Source: Streptomyces sp. SID13726 (lineage in GTDB: Bacteria; Actinomycetota; Actinomycetes; Streptomycetales; Streptomycetaceae). From it: a stretch of DNA of 64,000 nt. The stretch lies in assembly GCF_010548375.1 (NCBI RefSeq), contig NZ_JAAGLY010000019.1, positions 1-64,000 on the forward strand, given 5' to 3'. Both the position numbers and the translations under genes were made by a program. The notes beneath the pieces are model-generated. The model was not told the origin of the DNA and made no database searches. It worked only from the letters and a program-made list of their open reading frames with translations. Positions 49,159-57,322 of this stretch are shown here, one piece after another (the stretch's first letter is position 1; each line of letters starts with the position of its first letter).

Positions 49159-51761
49159 TGACCGCCCACCCGGAGGCCACGGAGGCCACCCCCACGATCG
49201 TGCTCGTCGGCCACGGCATGGTCGGCCAGCGCTTCCTGGAGGCGCTCGCCGAACGCGGCCTGACCGCCACGCACCGCGTGGTCGTGCTGTGCGAGGAGCC
49301 GCGTCCCGCGTACGACCGCGTCGCGCTCACGTCGTACTTCTCGGGGAAGACGCCCGAGGAACTGTCCATGACGGACATGGAGTTCATCGCGACGCACGGC
49401 ATCGAGCTGTACGTCGGCGACCCGGCGGAGACGGTCGACCGCTCGGCAAGGAAGGTCACGGCCCGCTCCGGCCAGGTCTTCGACTACGACGTCCTCGTGC
49501 TCGCCACCGGCTCGTACCCCTTCGTGCCGCCGGTCCCGAACAAGGACGCCGAGGGCTGTTTCGTCTACCGCACGATCGAGGACCTGCTCGCGATCGAGGA
49601 GTACGCGAGGACCCGTACGACCGGTGCCGTGGTCGGTGGCGGTCTGCTCGGACTTGAGGCGGCCGGTGCGCTGAAGGGGCTCGGACTCACCTCCCACATC
49701 GTGGAGTTCGCGCCGCGGCTGATGCCGGTGCAGGTCGACGAGGGCGGTGGCGCGGCGCTGCTGCGGACCATCGAGGAGATGGGACTCTCCGTCCACACGG
49801 GCGTCGGCACGCAGGAGATCGTGGTCGACGCCGAGGGCGCCGTCACCGGCATGAAGCTGTCCGACGGTTCCGAACTCGCCACGGATCTGGTGGTGTTCAG
49901 CGCCGGTGTCCGGCCGCGCGACCAGCTGGCCCGGGACTGCGGCCTCACGGTCGGGGAGCGCGGCGGCATCACGGTGGACGAGCAGTGCCGTACGGTCGCC
50001 GACCCGCACGTGTTCGCGATCGGGGAGTGCGCGCTGGCCGCGGACGGCCGGGTGTACGGCCTGGTGGCCCCCGGCTACGAGCAGGCGGAGACGGCGGCGG
50101 CGACCATCGCTTCGGACGAAGCGGCCTTCCTGGGTGCCGACCTGTCCACCAAGCTGAAGCTGCTCGGCGTGGACGTGGCGTCCTTCGGTGACGCGCACGG
50201 CGCGACCGCGGACTGCCTGGACGTCGTGTACTCCGACTCCCGCTCGGGCCTGTACAAGAAGCTGGTCATCGGCCGGGACGGCACGCTCCTCGGCGGCATC
50301 CTGGTCGGCGACGCGGAGGCGTACGGCACGCTGAAGGCGTTCACCGGTTCGGTGCCGCCGGTCTCGCCGGAGTCGCTGGTGCTGCCGGCCGGGGCCGACT
50401 CGGGTGTCCAGCTCGGCCCGACCGCGCTGCCGGACGAGGCGATCATCTGCTCCTGCAACAACGTCCGCAAGGGCACGATCCGCGGAGCGGTCACCGAGCA
50501 CAACTGCACGACCGTGCCCGAGGTGAAGAAGTGCACCAAGGCCGGTACGACGTGCGGCAGTTGCGTCAAGGTGCTGGGCCAGCTGGTCACCGCCGAGCTG
50601 GAGGCGTCCGGCGTCGAGGTCGACAAGGGGCTGTGCGGCTGCTTCGCGCAGACCCGCGAGGAGCTGTACGAGATCGTCCTCGCCCTGCGCATCAACACCT
50701 ACCAGGACCTGCTGGACCGCTACGGCCGCGACGGCGCCAAGGGCGGTGACGGCTGCGAGGTCTGCAAGCCGGCGGTCGGCTCGATCATCGCCTCCCTCGC
50801 CCCGACGATCGGCGCGAGCGGCTATGTCCTGGACGGCGAGCAGGCCTCCCTCCAGGACTCCAACGACCACTTCCTCGCCAACCTCCAGAAGAACGGCTCC
50901 TATTCGGTCGTCCCGCGCATCCCCGGCGGCGAGATCACCCCCGAGGGCCTCATCGTGATCGGCGAGATCGCCCGCGACTTCGGCCTCTACACGAAGATCA
51001 CCGGCGGCCAGCGGATCGACATGTTCGGCGCGCGGGTCGAGCAACTCCCGCTCATCTGGACCAGGTTGGTGGACGCGGGCTTCGAGTCGGGCCACGCCTA
51101 CGGCAAGTCGCTGCGCACGGTGAAGTCCTGCGTCGGGCAGACCTGGTGCCGCTACGGCGTCCAGGACTCGGTCCGGATGGCGATCGACCTGGAGCTGCGC
51201 TACCGGGGCCTGCGCTCCCCGCACAAGCTCAAGTCGGCGGTGTCGGGCTGCGCCCGCGAGTGCGCGGAGGCCCAGTCGAAGGACTTCGGCGTCATCGCCA
51301 CGTCCAACGGCTGGAACCTGTACGTCGGCGGCAACGGCGGCGCGACCCCGCGCCACGCGGACCTGCTGGCGCAGGATCTGAGCGACGCCGAACTGATCCG
51401 TCTGATCGACCGTTTCCTGATGTTCTACATCCGCACCGCGGACCGCCTGGAGCGCACCTCGACCTGGCTGGAGCGCATCCCCGGCGGCCTGGACCACATC
51501 CGTGACGTGGTCGTGGAGGACTCCCTCGGCATCTGCGAGGAGCTGGAGTCCCTGATGACCGCGCACGTGGCGCACTACGCCGACGAGTGGGCGACCACCA
51601 TCAACGACCCCGAGAAGCTGGCCCGGTTCGTGTCCTTCGTGAACGCCCCGGACACCCCCGACCCGGTCGTCGGCTTCGTCCCCGAGCGCGACCAGATCAA
51701 GCCCGACCTGCCGCTGCTGACCATCGGCCACCGCCCCCTGGAAGGAAGCGCCCAGCGATGA
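49158..51761 (+). CDS. nirB: Assimilatory nitrite reductase large subunit
   Basis: 867 residues, the full family length. In order: FAD fold (TIVLVGHGMVGQRFLEALAE), NAD(P)H fold (VVGGGLLGLEAAGALKGLG), a BFD-like [2Fe-2S] domain (CSCNNVRKGTIRG, TTCGSC), the ferredoxin-like domain, and the siroheme/[4Fe-4S] domain with ligands Cys658, Cys664, Cys698 and Cys702 (SCVGQTWCRYG, SGCARECAEAQ). It reduces nitrite to ammonium with six electrons from NAD(P)H in the cytoplasm. It overlaps both neighbours by 4 bases or less. A GlnR-like box lies upstream of the operon. Confidence 0.97.
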   Translation: MTAHPEATEATPTIVLVGHGMVGQRFLEALAERGLTATHRVVVLCEEPRPAYDRVALTSYFSGKTPEELSMTDMEFIATHGIELYVGDPAETVDRSARKVTARSGQVFDYDVLVLATGSYPFVPPVPNKDAEGCFVYRTIEDLLAIEEYARTRTTGAVVGGGLLGLEAAGALKGLGLTSHIVEFAPRLMPVQVDEGGGAALLRTIEEMGLSVHTGVGTQEIVVDAEGAVTGMKLSDGSELATDLVVFSAGVRPRDQLARDCGLTVGERGGITVDEQCRTVADPHVFAIGECALAADGRVYGLVAPGYEQAETAAATIASDEAAFLGADLSTKLKLLGVDVASFGDAHGATADCLDVVYSDSRSGLYKKLVIGRDGTLLGGILVGDAEAYGTLKAFTGSVPPVSPESLVLPAGADSGVQLGPTALPDEAIICSCNNVRKGTIRGAVTEHNCTTVPEVKKCTKAGTTCGSCVKVLGQLVTAELEASGVEVDKGLCGCFAQTREELYEIVLALRINTYQDLLDRYGRDGAKGGDGCEVCKPAVGSIIASLAPTIGASGYVLDGEQASLQDSNDHFLANLQKNGSYSVVPRIPGGEITPEGLIVIGEIARDFGLYTKITGGQRIDMFGARVEQLPLIWTRLVDAGFESGHAYGKSLRTVKSCVGQTWCRYGVQDSVRMAIDLELRYRGLRSPHKLKSAVSGCARECAEAQSKDFGVIATSNGWNLYVGGNGGATPRHADLLAQDLSDAELIRLIDRFLMFYIRTADRLERTSTWLERIPGGLDHIRDVVVEDSLGICEELESLMTAHVAHYADEWATTINDPEKLARFVSFVNAPDTPDPVVGFVPERDQIKPDLPLLTIGHRPLEGSAQR

Positions 51762-52108
51762 CCCTGGCACCCGAGACCACCGACCTGAAGGTCGAACTCC
51801 ACCTGGACGGCGACTGGTTCGCGGTCTGCGACCTGACCCGCCTGCTCCCCGGCCGAGGCGTGGCGGCCCTCCTCCCCGACGGCCGCCAGGCAGCCCTCTT
51901 CCGCGACCGCTCCGGCACCCTCTACGCCATCGACAACCGCGACCCCTTCGGCGGCGCGGCAGTCCTCTCCCGCGGCCTCACCGGCACCCACGAGGGCCGC
52001 CCCTTCGTGGCCTCCCCCCTGCTGAAGCAACGCTTCGACCTGGCCACCGGGGAGTGCCTGGACGACGAGGGAGTGCGGGTGGCCACGTACGCGGTGCGGA
52101 CGCGGTGA
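51758..52108 (+). CDS. nirD: Nitrite reductase small subunit (Rieske-like, NirD)
   Basis: 116 residues. The ATG overlaps the nirB stop by 4 bases (ATGA). The Rieske-type fold is recognisable (WFAVCDLTRLLPGRGVAALL, LYAIDNRDPFGGAAVLSRGL and a C-terminal LDDEGVRVATYAV). As in other NirD proteins the cysteine/histidine iron-sulfur ligands are missing, so it is structural or regulatory rather than redox-active. It partners the NirB large subunit. It is the last gene of the operon; repeats follow, with no clear terminator. Confidence 0.95.
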   Translation: MTLAPETTDLKVELHLDGDWFAVCDLTRLLPGRGVAALLPDGRQAALFRDRSGTLYAIDNRDPFGGAAVLSRGLTGTHEGRPFVASPLLKQRFDLATGECLDDEGVRVATYAVRTR

Positions 52109-52130
52109 CGTCGGGCGGGCGGGCGCGGGG

Positions 52131-52228
52131 GGCCTCGGTGTAGGGGGGCCTCGGAGTAGGGGGGCCTCGGTGTAGGGACGCGGCTCGTTGGCTCTCAGGG
52201 GTCGGTCCGTCAGCTCTCAGAGGTCGGT
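52131..52228. repeat. Tandem 16-bp and 22-bp-period repeats after nirD
   Basis: GGCCTCGGTGTAGGGG is present in three tandem copies (52131, 52147, 52163) with one or two changes. GCTCTCAGGGGTCGGT (52191) recurs as GCTCTCAGAGGTCGGT at 52213. The tract separates the nitrite reductase operon from the trypsin-NACHT locus. Confidence 0.85.
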
Positions 52229-52382
52229 ACTCCAAAAGCGGGGTGCCGGCCCTGTTCCGTGGCCGGGAACCGCCGTAGGGACATCGGGTCCCGGCGCCGA
52301 TCCGCCCGAACTCCACTCACCGCGTCCCACAGCGGGATAGGTTGCGCCGGTTACTCGAGAGCGAGCTGGTGAGCGGGGGACA

Positions 52383-52715
52383 GTGAGCGACAGGATCGAG
52401 CTTGCCGAGGTCGTCGGGGCCGTACGCGACGGCCTGATGGAGGCCGCGAGCCAGGGCACCGGCCAGGGGCTGCGCTTCGAACTCGGCGACATCCAGATGG
52501 AGTTCGTGGTCGAGATGCGCCGCGACGCCCGGGCGAGAGGCGGCGTCAAGGCGTGGGTCGTCGACGCGGGCGCGGAAGCGGGTGTGTCGACGGCCGGCAC
52601 CCACAAGGTCTCGTTCACTCTGAAACCCAGGAACACGGCGACGGGCCAGGGCTGGCTCATCGCCGCCGACGACGAAGGCGATGTGAGCGGCTTCTCCGCC
52701 GCGGTCCGGGACTGA
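52383..52715 (+). CDS. Trypsin-co-occurring domain (trypco2-like) protein
   Basis: 110 residues from a GTG. The sequence IELAEVVGAVRDGLMEAASQ, then GLRFELGDIQMEFVVEMRRD and HKVSFTLKPRN, matches the compact alpha+beta trypco2 type described next to trypsin-domain conflict proteins. It has no signal peptide or membrane segment. Only two bases separate its stop from the GTG of the trypsin-NACHT gene, so the two are translated together. By analogy with such neighbours it may hold the protease inactive, act as its substrate, or link it to a sensor. None of these roles is shown by sequence. Confidence 0.75.
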   Translation: MSDRIELAEVVGAVRDGLMEAASQGTGQGLRFELGDIQMEFVVEMRRDARARGGVKAWVVDAGAEAGVSTAGTHKVSFTLKPRNTATGQGWLIAADDEGDVSGFSAAVRD

Positions 52716-52717
52716 AC

Positions 52718-55700
52718 GTGCTGCCCGTCGACCGGGGCGGCCCCGTCACGGAACGGGTGGCCGCGGTCTTCTGCGGGGGCCACCAGGGCAGTGGCTATCT
52801 GCTCTCCCCACGCGTCGTCCTGACCGCCGCTCACGTCGTCGCGCACGGCTCCGACATCCGGGTCCGCGTACCCGGGAGCCGTGGGCCGGTGCGCTGTGAG
52901 CGGGTCTGGCAGCGCTGGGACGAGTCCTGTGACGCCGCCCTGCTGCTGGCCGGTGAAGCGCTCACCGACGACGACCCCGACCGTGCCTGGAACCGCTGGA
53001 GCAGGGTCCGCGGCATCGCGCCCCTGCCCGGCTGCGAGGCCGTGGGCTATCCGTACGTCCAGCGGGACGGCACCGGCCGACTGGAGAGCGAGCACGTCAC
53101 CGGCACGATCAAGCGCGGCTCCGCGCTGCTCAGCCGGATGGTCCCGGTCGACATCGACAAGGTGCCCGCGCCCCGCGCCGACGGCGGCTCGCCCTGGGCC
53201 GGTTTCTCCGGTGCCGCCCTCTTCGCCCTGGGCCGGCTGGCCGGGGTGGTCACCGCCGACGCCGAGGGCTGGCTGCACAGCCGTATGAAGGCCACACCGG
53301 TCGGAGAGCTGCTGGACGACGCCTCCTTCGTCGAAACCCTGGCCGGGATCGGCTGCCCCGCCCCGGACATCCGCGAGGTCTCCGGTCCGGTGGCCGACCC
53401 GGAGGCGGAGTTCGAGCAGCGGTACGCCGCCTACGTCCGGGCCGAGCACAGACGTCTGACGATCTACGGCATCGACCTGAACCACGACCGCGAATGGCCC
53501 CTGGACGCCTCCTACCTGAGCCTGGAGGCCAGGTTGACGGAGGGCCTCACCGGGTCCGCGGTCCCGTTGCCCGCGGATCAGGCCCTGGAGAGCCGGGACC
53601 GCGTGCTGTTGCGCGGAGTCGCGGGGTCGGGGAAGACCACTCTCGTGCAGTGGCTGGCGGTCTCCGCCGCGGGTGGCCTGGCGGGAGGCGACCTGGCCTA
53701 TCTGGCCGGGCGGGTGCCGTTCGTCCTTCCGCTGCGCCGCCTCGCCCGGGACAGCGCCCGGCTGCCGATGCCCCATGACTTCCTGACCGCCATGGACTGC
53801 CCCCTGGCGGGAGCCCAGCCGGGCAACTGGACGCACCACGTCCTGACCGCCGGGCGCGGTCTTCTCCTCGTCGACGGCATCGACGAGATCGCCGAGCCCG
53901 TCCGCGAGGACACCCATCGCTGGTTGCGCAGCCTGATCTCCACCTATCCGGACAACCTCTGGCTGGTCACGTCCCGGCCGTCCGCCGTGCGCGACAACTG
54001 GCTCGTCGGCGACGGGTTCGCCGAACTCTCCCTCGCCCCGATGAACCGGGACGCGGTCACGGAGTTCGTCGAACGCTGGCACAACGCCGCGGAGGCCGAC
54101 AAGGCCCTCGCCCGCAGGCTGCTGACCGCCGTCCACACCAAGCAGGACCTGGCCTCCCTGGCCACCAATCCGCTGATGTGCGCACTGATCTGCGCCCTGC
54201 ACCGGGACCGTGAGGGCTATCTCCCGCACGGCCGCAAGGAACTGTACGACGCCGCGCTGTACATGCTGCTGGAGCGCCGGGACCAGTACAAAGGCATCTC
54301 CGAGAAGCCCTTCGGTGGCCAGCTGACGAAGGAGCCGCAGATCAAGCTGCTCCAGAAGCTGGCGTACTGGATGATCCGCAACCAGCAGACCGAGGTTCTC
54401 CGCAGCCAGGCCCAGCGCATCGTCTCGGGCGCCCTCCCCTCCGTACCGCAGGTGGCACGGCTCGGCGACGCGGCGGGAGTGCTGAAGCATCTGCTGCTGC
54501 GCAGCGGGCTGTTGCGCGAGCCGACGGAGGACGCGATCGACTTCGTCCACCGCACCTTCCAGGACTTCCTGGCCGCGCGGGCGGCCGTGGAGGAGGGCGA
54601 CTTCGGCCTGCTGGCCCAGAACGCGGACAAAACGCAGTGGGAGGACGTCATCCGGATGGCCCTCGCCCACGCTCGTCCCCACGAGTGCGCCCGGCTGCTC
54701 AGAGACCTGGTCGAGCTCGGCGACCAGCGCGGCGACCGGCGTATCCACCTGCTCGCGATGACGTCACTGGAACACGCGACGGAACTCGACGCGGAGGTCC
54801 GTACCTTGGTGGAGGAGCGGGTCGCGAGCATCATTCCGCCGCGCACCATCGAAGAGGTCGACACCCTGATCAAGATCGGGCCGATCGTCCTGGAGGTGCT
54901 GCCGGGCCCGGAGGATCTTCCCGAGCGGGAGGCCGGATACGTACTGGAGACCGCCGCGGGAATCGCCCACGACGCGGCCCTGCCCCTGCTCGCGCGGTTC
55001 TGCGAGGCGCGACGCTGGCCCCGGGTGCGGGAGCGTGTCGTCGACGCCTGGGCGTCGTTCGACACCGTCCGCTACGCGCAGGAGGTGCTCACCCACCTCC
55101 CGGCCGAGGACATCCTCACCATCAGGACCCCGGCACAGCTGGCGGCCCTGCGAGAGCTCGGCAGCCGACCGCGGCTCCGGTTGCGCGGCGACTTCGACGA
55201 GGCCTCGCTCACCGCCGCGGGCCCGCGCCCGCCCGGCGGCCCGCACGAACTGGTGCTCAGCATGAACAGCTCCCTCAGGGGCCTCGGCTTCCTCAAGGAG
55301 TGGACGGGACTGCGCCGCCTCGTCCTGTCGGGCTGCCCGAACGTCAGGTCCGTCGACGCTCTGGCGATGCTGTCCGACCTGGAGCACTTCTCGACGGACG
55401 AGCCGGGCCGGCTGCCCGTGCTGGAGATCATCGGCTACTGGCCCGCGCTGCGCTCGCTCGTCCTGGGAAAGGACAACAGCCCCTCCTGCATGGCGGACTG
55501 GGCGGCGATCCAGAGCCACCCGGCGCTGGAGGAGCTGACGATCTCGGCGCCCTCGCTCTCCCGTCCCCCGCCGTGGCAGCCCATCACCGGACTCCGGCGA
55601 CTGACCCTCGTCGGCTCCCTGCTCGCCTGCGATCTCTCGGCGTTGTCCTGGCAGTTCCCGAACGTCACCGTCCTCGACCTGGGCGGCGGGATCCGCGACG

Positions 55701-55822
55701 AGATGGCCAGGATGCGGGGCATCCCCCGGCTTCCGGCGCTGCAACGGCTGATCGTCCCCCAGGGGGCCGATCTGACCGGCCTGGACGGGCTCCAGGACGT
55801 GGAGATCTTCGAATCCCCGTAA
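52718..55822 (+). CDS. Trypsin-like protease - NACHT NTPase - C-terminal repeat protein (STAND/NLR-like)
   Basis: 1034 residues from a GTG two bases after the trypco2 stop. Residues ~8-200 are a chymotrypsin-fold protease with a complete triad His39 (LTAAHVV), Asp72 (CDAALLL) and Ser164 (GFSGAAL). Residues ~290-470 are a NACHT NTPase: Walker A GVAGSGKTT (300-308, Lys306) and Walker B LLLVDGIDEIAEP (~382-392). A helical winged region (~500-640, including FVHRTFQDFLAARAA) and a leucine-rich repeat-like C-terminus (~845-1030, e.g. GLRRLVLSGCPNVRS) follow. This is the layout of bacterial NLR-like conflict proteins: sensor repeats, NTP switch, protease effector. It is probably cytoplasmic. The trigger and the cleaved target are unknown. 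Confidence 0.9.
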   Translation: MLPVDRGGPVTERVAAVFCGGHQGSGYLLSPRVVLTAAHVVAHGSDIRVRVPGSRGPVRCERVWQRWDESCDAALLLAGEALTDDDPDRAWNRWSRVRGIAPLPGCEAVGYPYVQRDGTGRLESEHVTGTIKRGSALLSRMVPVDIDKVPAPRADGGSPWAGFSGAALFALGRLAGVVTADAEGWLHSRMKATPVGELLDDASFVETLAGIGCPAPDIREVSGPVADPEAEFEQRYAAYVRAEHRRLTIYGIDLNHDREWPLDASYLSLEARLTEGLTGSAVPLPADQALESRDRVLLRGVAGSGKTTLVQWLAVSAAGGLAGGDLAYLAGRVPFVLPLRRLARDSARLPMPHDFLTAMDCPLAGAQPGNWTHHVLTAGRGLLLVDGIDEIAEPVREDTHRWLRSLISTYPDNLWLVTSRPSAVRDNWLVGDGFAELSLAPMNRDAVTEFVERWHNAAEADKALARRLLTAVHTKQDLASLATNPLMCALICALHRDREGYLPHGRKELYDAALYMLLERRDQYKGISEKPFGGQLTKEPQIKLLQKLAYWMIRNQQTEVLRSQAQRIVSGALPSVPQVARLGDAAGVLKHLLLRSGLLREPTEDAIDFVHRTFQDFLAARAAVEEGDFGLLAQNADKTQWEDVIRMALAHARPHECARLLRDLVELGDQRGDRRIHLLAMTSLEHATELDAEVRTLVEERVASIIPPRTIEEVDTLIKIGPIVLEVLPGPEDLPEREAGYVLETAAGIAHDAALPLLARFCEARRWPRVRERVVDAWASFDTVRYAQEVLTHLPAEDILTIRTPAQLAALRELGSRPRLRLRGDFDEASLTAAGPRPPGGPHELVLSMNSSLRGLGFLKEWTGLRRLVLSGCPNVRSVDALAMLSDLEHFSTDEPGRLPVLEIIGYWPALRSLVLGKDNSPSCMADWAAIQSHPALEELTISAPSLSRPPPWQPITGLRRLTLVGSLLACDLSALSWQFPNVTVLDLGGGIRDEMARMRGIPRLPALQRLIVPQGADLTGLDGLQDVEIFESP

Positions 55823-55848
55823 GTGAACTCGCCGCAATGAAAGGTCAA

Positions 55849-55863
55849 AAGACTAGTAGTCTT
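55849..55863. promoter_or_regulatory. 15-bp perfect palindrome in the gap after the trypsin-NACHT gene
   Basis: AAGACTA-G-TAGTCTT is a perfect dyad with a single central base, in an AT-rich island unusual for this window. The loop is too small for a good terminator, so a protein-binding site for the WXG100-like genes downstream is more likely. Confidence 0.5.
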
Positions 55864-55897
55864 CCGCCACACGAGACCTGGACGATGGGGGGCCTCA

Positions 55898-56188
55898 TTG
55901 GCCGTGCAGCGCTATCAAGTCGACCTGGACGAGATGGATTTGGCACTCCGTCAGCTGTACGACCTCATCCGGCGCCTGGAAAAGGCCGAATCGAGGGCGC
56001 ACTACGAAACCGGACTGGCCCGTGAGTCGCTCGGAACGGGATTCGACGAGGTGTACGAGCTGTACGCCGGACAGGCAGCGGTGAAAACCTACGTGGAAGA
56101 CGTCTCCGCCCATCTCCGTGTCTTCGCCGAAGAACTCGCCCACAAGCTGAAGTGGACACGGGACGCCTACGAAGACGCGGAGTACTAG
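55898..56188 (+). CDS. Small WXG100/ESX-like helical protein
   Basis: 96 residues, probably starting at TTG (a GTG two codons later is possible); a G-run ribosome site lies just upstream. The protein is almost entirely helical and charged (LDEMDLALRQLYDLIRRLEK, EDVSAHLRVFAEELAHKLKW), with the length and hairpin character of WXG100 proteins, but a clear W-x-G is absent. There is no signal peptide. It lies 75 bases after the trypsin-NACHT gene and 10 bases before a larger WXG-type protein, so the two could form a heterodimer as ESX partners do. The function is unknown. Confidence 0.6.
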   Translation: MAVQRYQVDLDEMDLALRQLYDLIRRLEKAESRAHYETGLARESLGTGFDEVYELYAGQAAVKTYVEDVSAHLRVFAEELAHKLKWTRDAYEDAEY

Positions 56189-56198
56189 GCACAGCTGC

Positions 56199-57173
56199 AT
56201 GGCAGAGAAGGAGTACGACTACCTGCCGCCGGGCCGGCGCTACGCCAGCAGGCACTCCACCGCCTTCGCGGCCCGGAGTCTGACGCAGATGAAGGCGATG
56301 GTCGTGTACGCCGACCCGGAGCAGGCCCGGGCCGTCAGCCACGGCTGGGACGCGTTCCGCGCGGACCTCGTCGGCGGAGAGGACGGCGGTGCGCTCGGCG
56401 CGCTCGACGCCATCGTCACCCGGCTCATGAGGTCCTGGCACGGCGAAGCGGCCGAGGCGTTCCTCGCGGAGGTGGAGCGCTTCCGCGACAAGATCGCCGA
56501 CACCGCCGAGCACGCCAGGTATCTCTCCATCGCCCTTCGGGGCGCCGCGAACGCCTTGCAGGAGTACAAGACCCACATCGACGCGATGGCCCCGGCCGAC
56601 GACGCCCCGGCCGGCCGGGCGCGGATCAGCGCGGACCGGACGGGCAAGGTGAACGCCGAGGATCTGCTGAACGGCGACCAGGGCGGGCGGTCCGCCGCCG
56701 AGCAGCGCGATCTCGAAGCGGCCGTCGTGATGGAACAGTTGGGGGCCGCGTACAACTCGCAGGTCAAGGCCATGGGGTCGTGGGGCCGGGAGAGCCTGAC
56801 CGCGCCGTGCTGTCCGGGCGCACCCGGCGGCACCCTGCCGCTGGCGGAGGTGCACCCGATCCCGTACTCGGTGTCCTCGCGCCATTCCTCGCCGCCCCTG
56901 CGCCCCCGTCCCGCCGAGCCGCCGAGCCGGACGGGGGTGGGCGGTGCCGTCGAGGGTCTCGGGACGAGGACCGACACCGCGTCCGCCACCGGCCGACGGG
57001 ACGATCCGGCCCCCGGCGTGACGGGCGGCATCCTGCGGCAGGACTCCGCGGGCGGCAGGAACCGGACCGTTCCGAACATCGTCCTCGGCGCCGCCCTGCC
57101 CCTTCAGCCCCCCGGCCCCACGGCCTTCCAGGGCGGCTCCGGACTGCACCGGCGCCGTGGCCGGGGCCGTTGA
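56199..57173 (+). CDS. WXG-type protein with long disordered C-terminal tail
   Basis: 324 residues. The N-terminal ~135 residues are helical and contain a W-x-G turn in SWHGEAAEAFLAEVERFRDK, flanked by long helices, as in type VII secretion substrates. Residues ~140-324 are low-complexity, rich in Pro, Gly, Arg and Ser, without recognisable catalytic motifs. In polymorphic toxins this position would hold a toxin domain; here it may be lost or unrecognised. The frame stays open beyond the TGA stop (PALELFRRRGQEQLPDPL), which could mean a truncation. No type VII secretion machinery is in the window. Confidence 0.6.
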   Translation: MAEKEYDYLPPGRRYASRHSTAFAARSLTQMKAMVVYADPEQARAVSHGWDAFRADLVGGEDGGALGALDAIVTRLMRSWHGEAAEAFLAEVERFRDKIADTAEHARYLSIALRGAANALQEYKTHIDAMAPADDAPAGRARISADRTGKVNAEDLLNGDQGGRSAAEQRDLEAAVVMEQLGAAYNSQVKAMGSWGRESLTAPCCPGAPGGTLPLAEVHPIPYSVSSRHSSPPLRPRPAEPPSRTGVGGAVEGLGTRTDTASATGRRDDPAPGVTGGILRQDSAGGRNRTVPNIVLGAALPLQPPGPTAFQGGSGLHRRRGRGR

Positions 57174-57322
57174 CCGGCGTACACATTCCTGCCGGCCCTG
57201 GAGCTGTTCCGGCGGCGCGGTCAGGAACAACTGCCTGATCCGCTGCGGGATTCGGCACGGCGGCCGAACTGGCCCCCGTTGACGCCGGCCCGGATGGTGC
57301 TGGTGCGGGGCCGTGGCCTGAG

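Noticed and set aside
55898..57173. A complete type VII secretion locus
   Set aside because: Only WXG100-like proteins are present; no EccC ATPase, EccD channel or mycosin is in the window.
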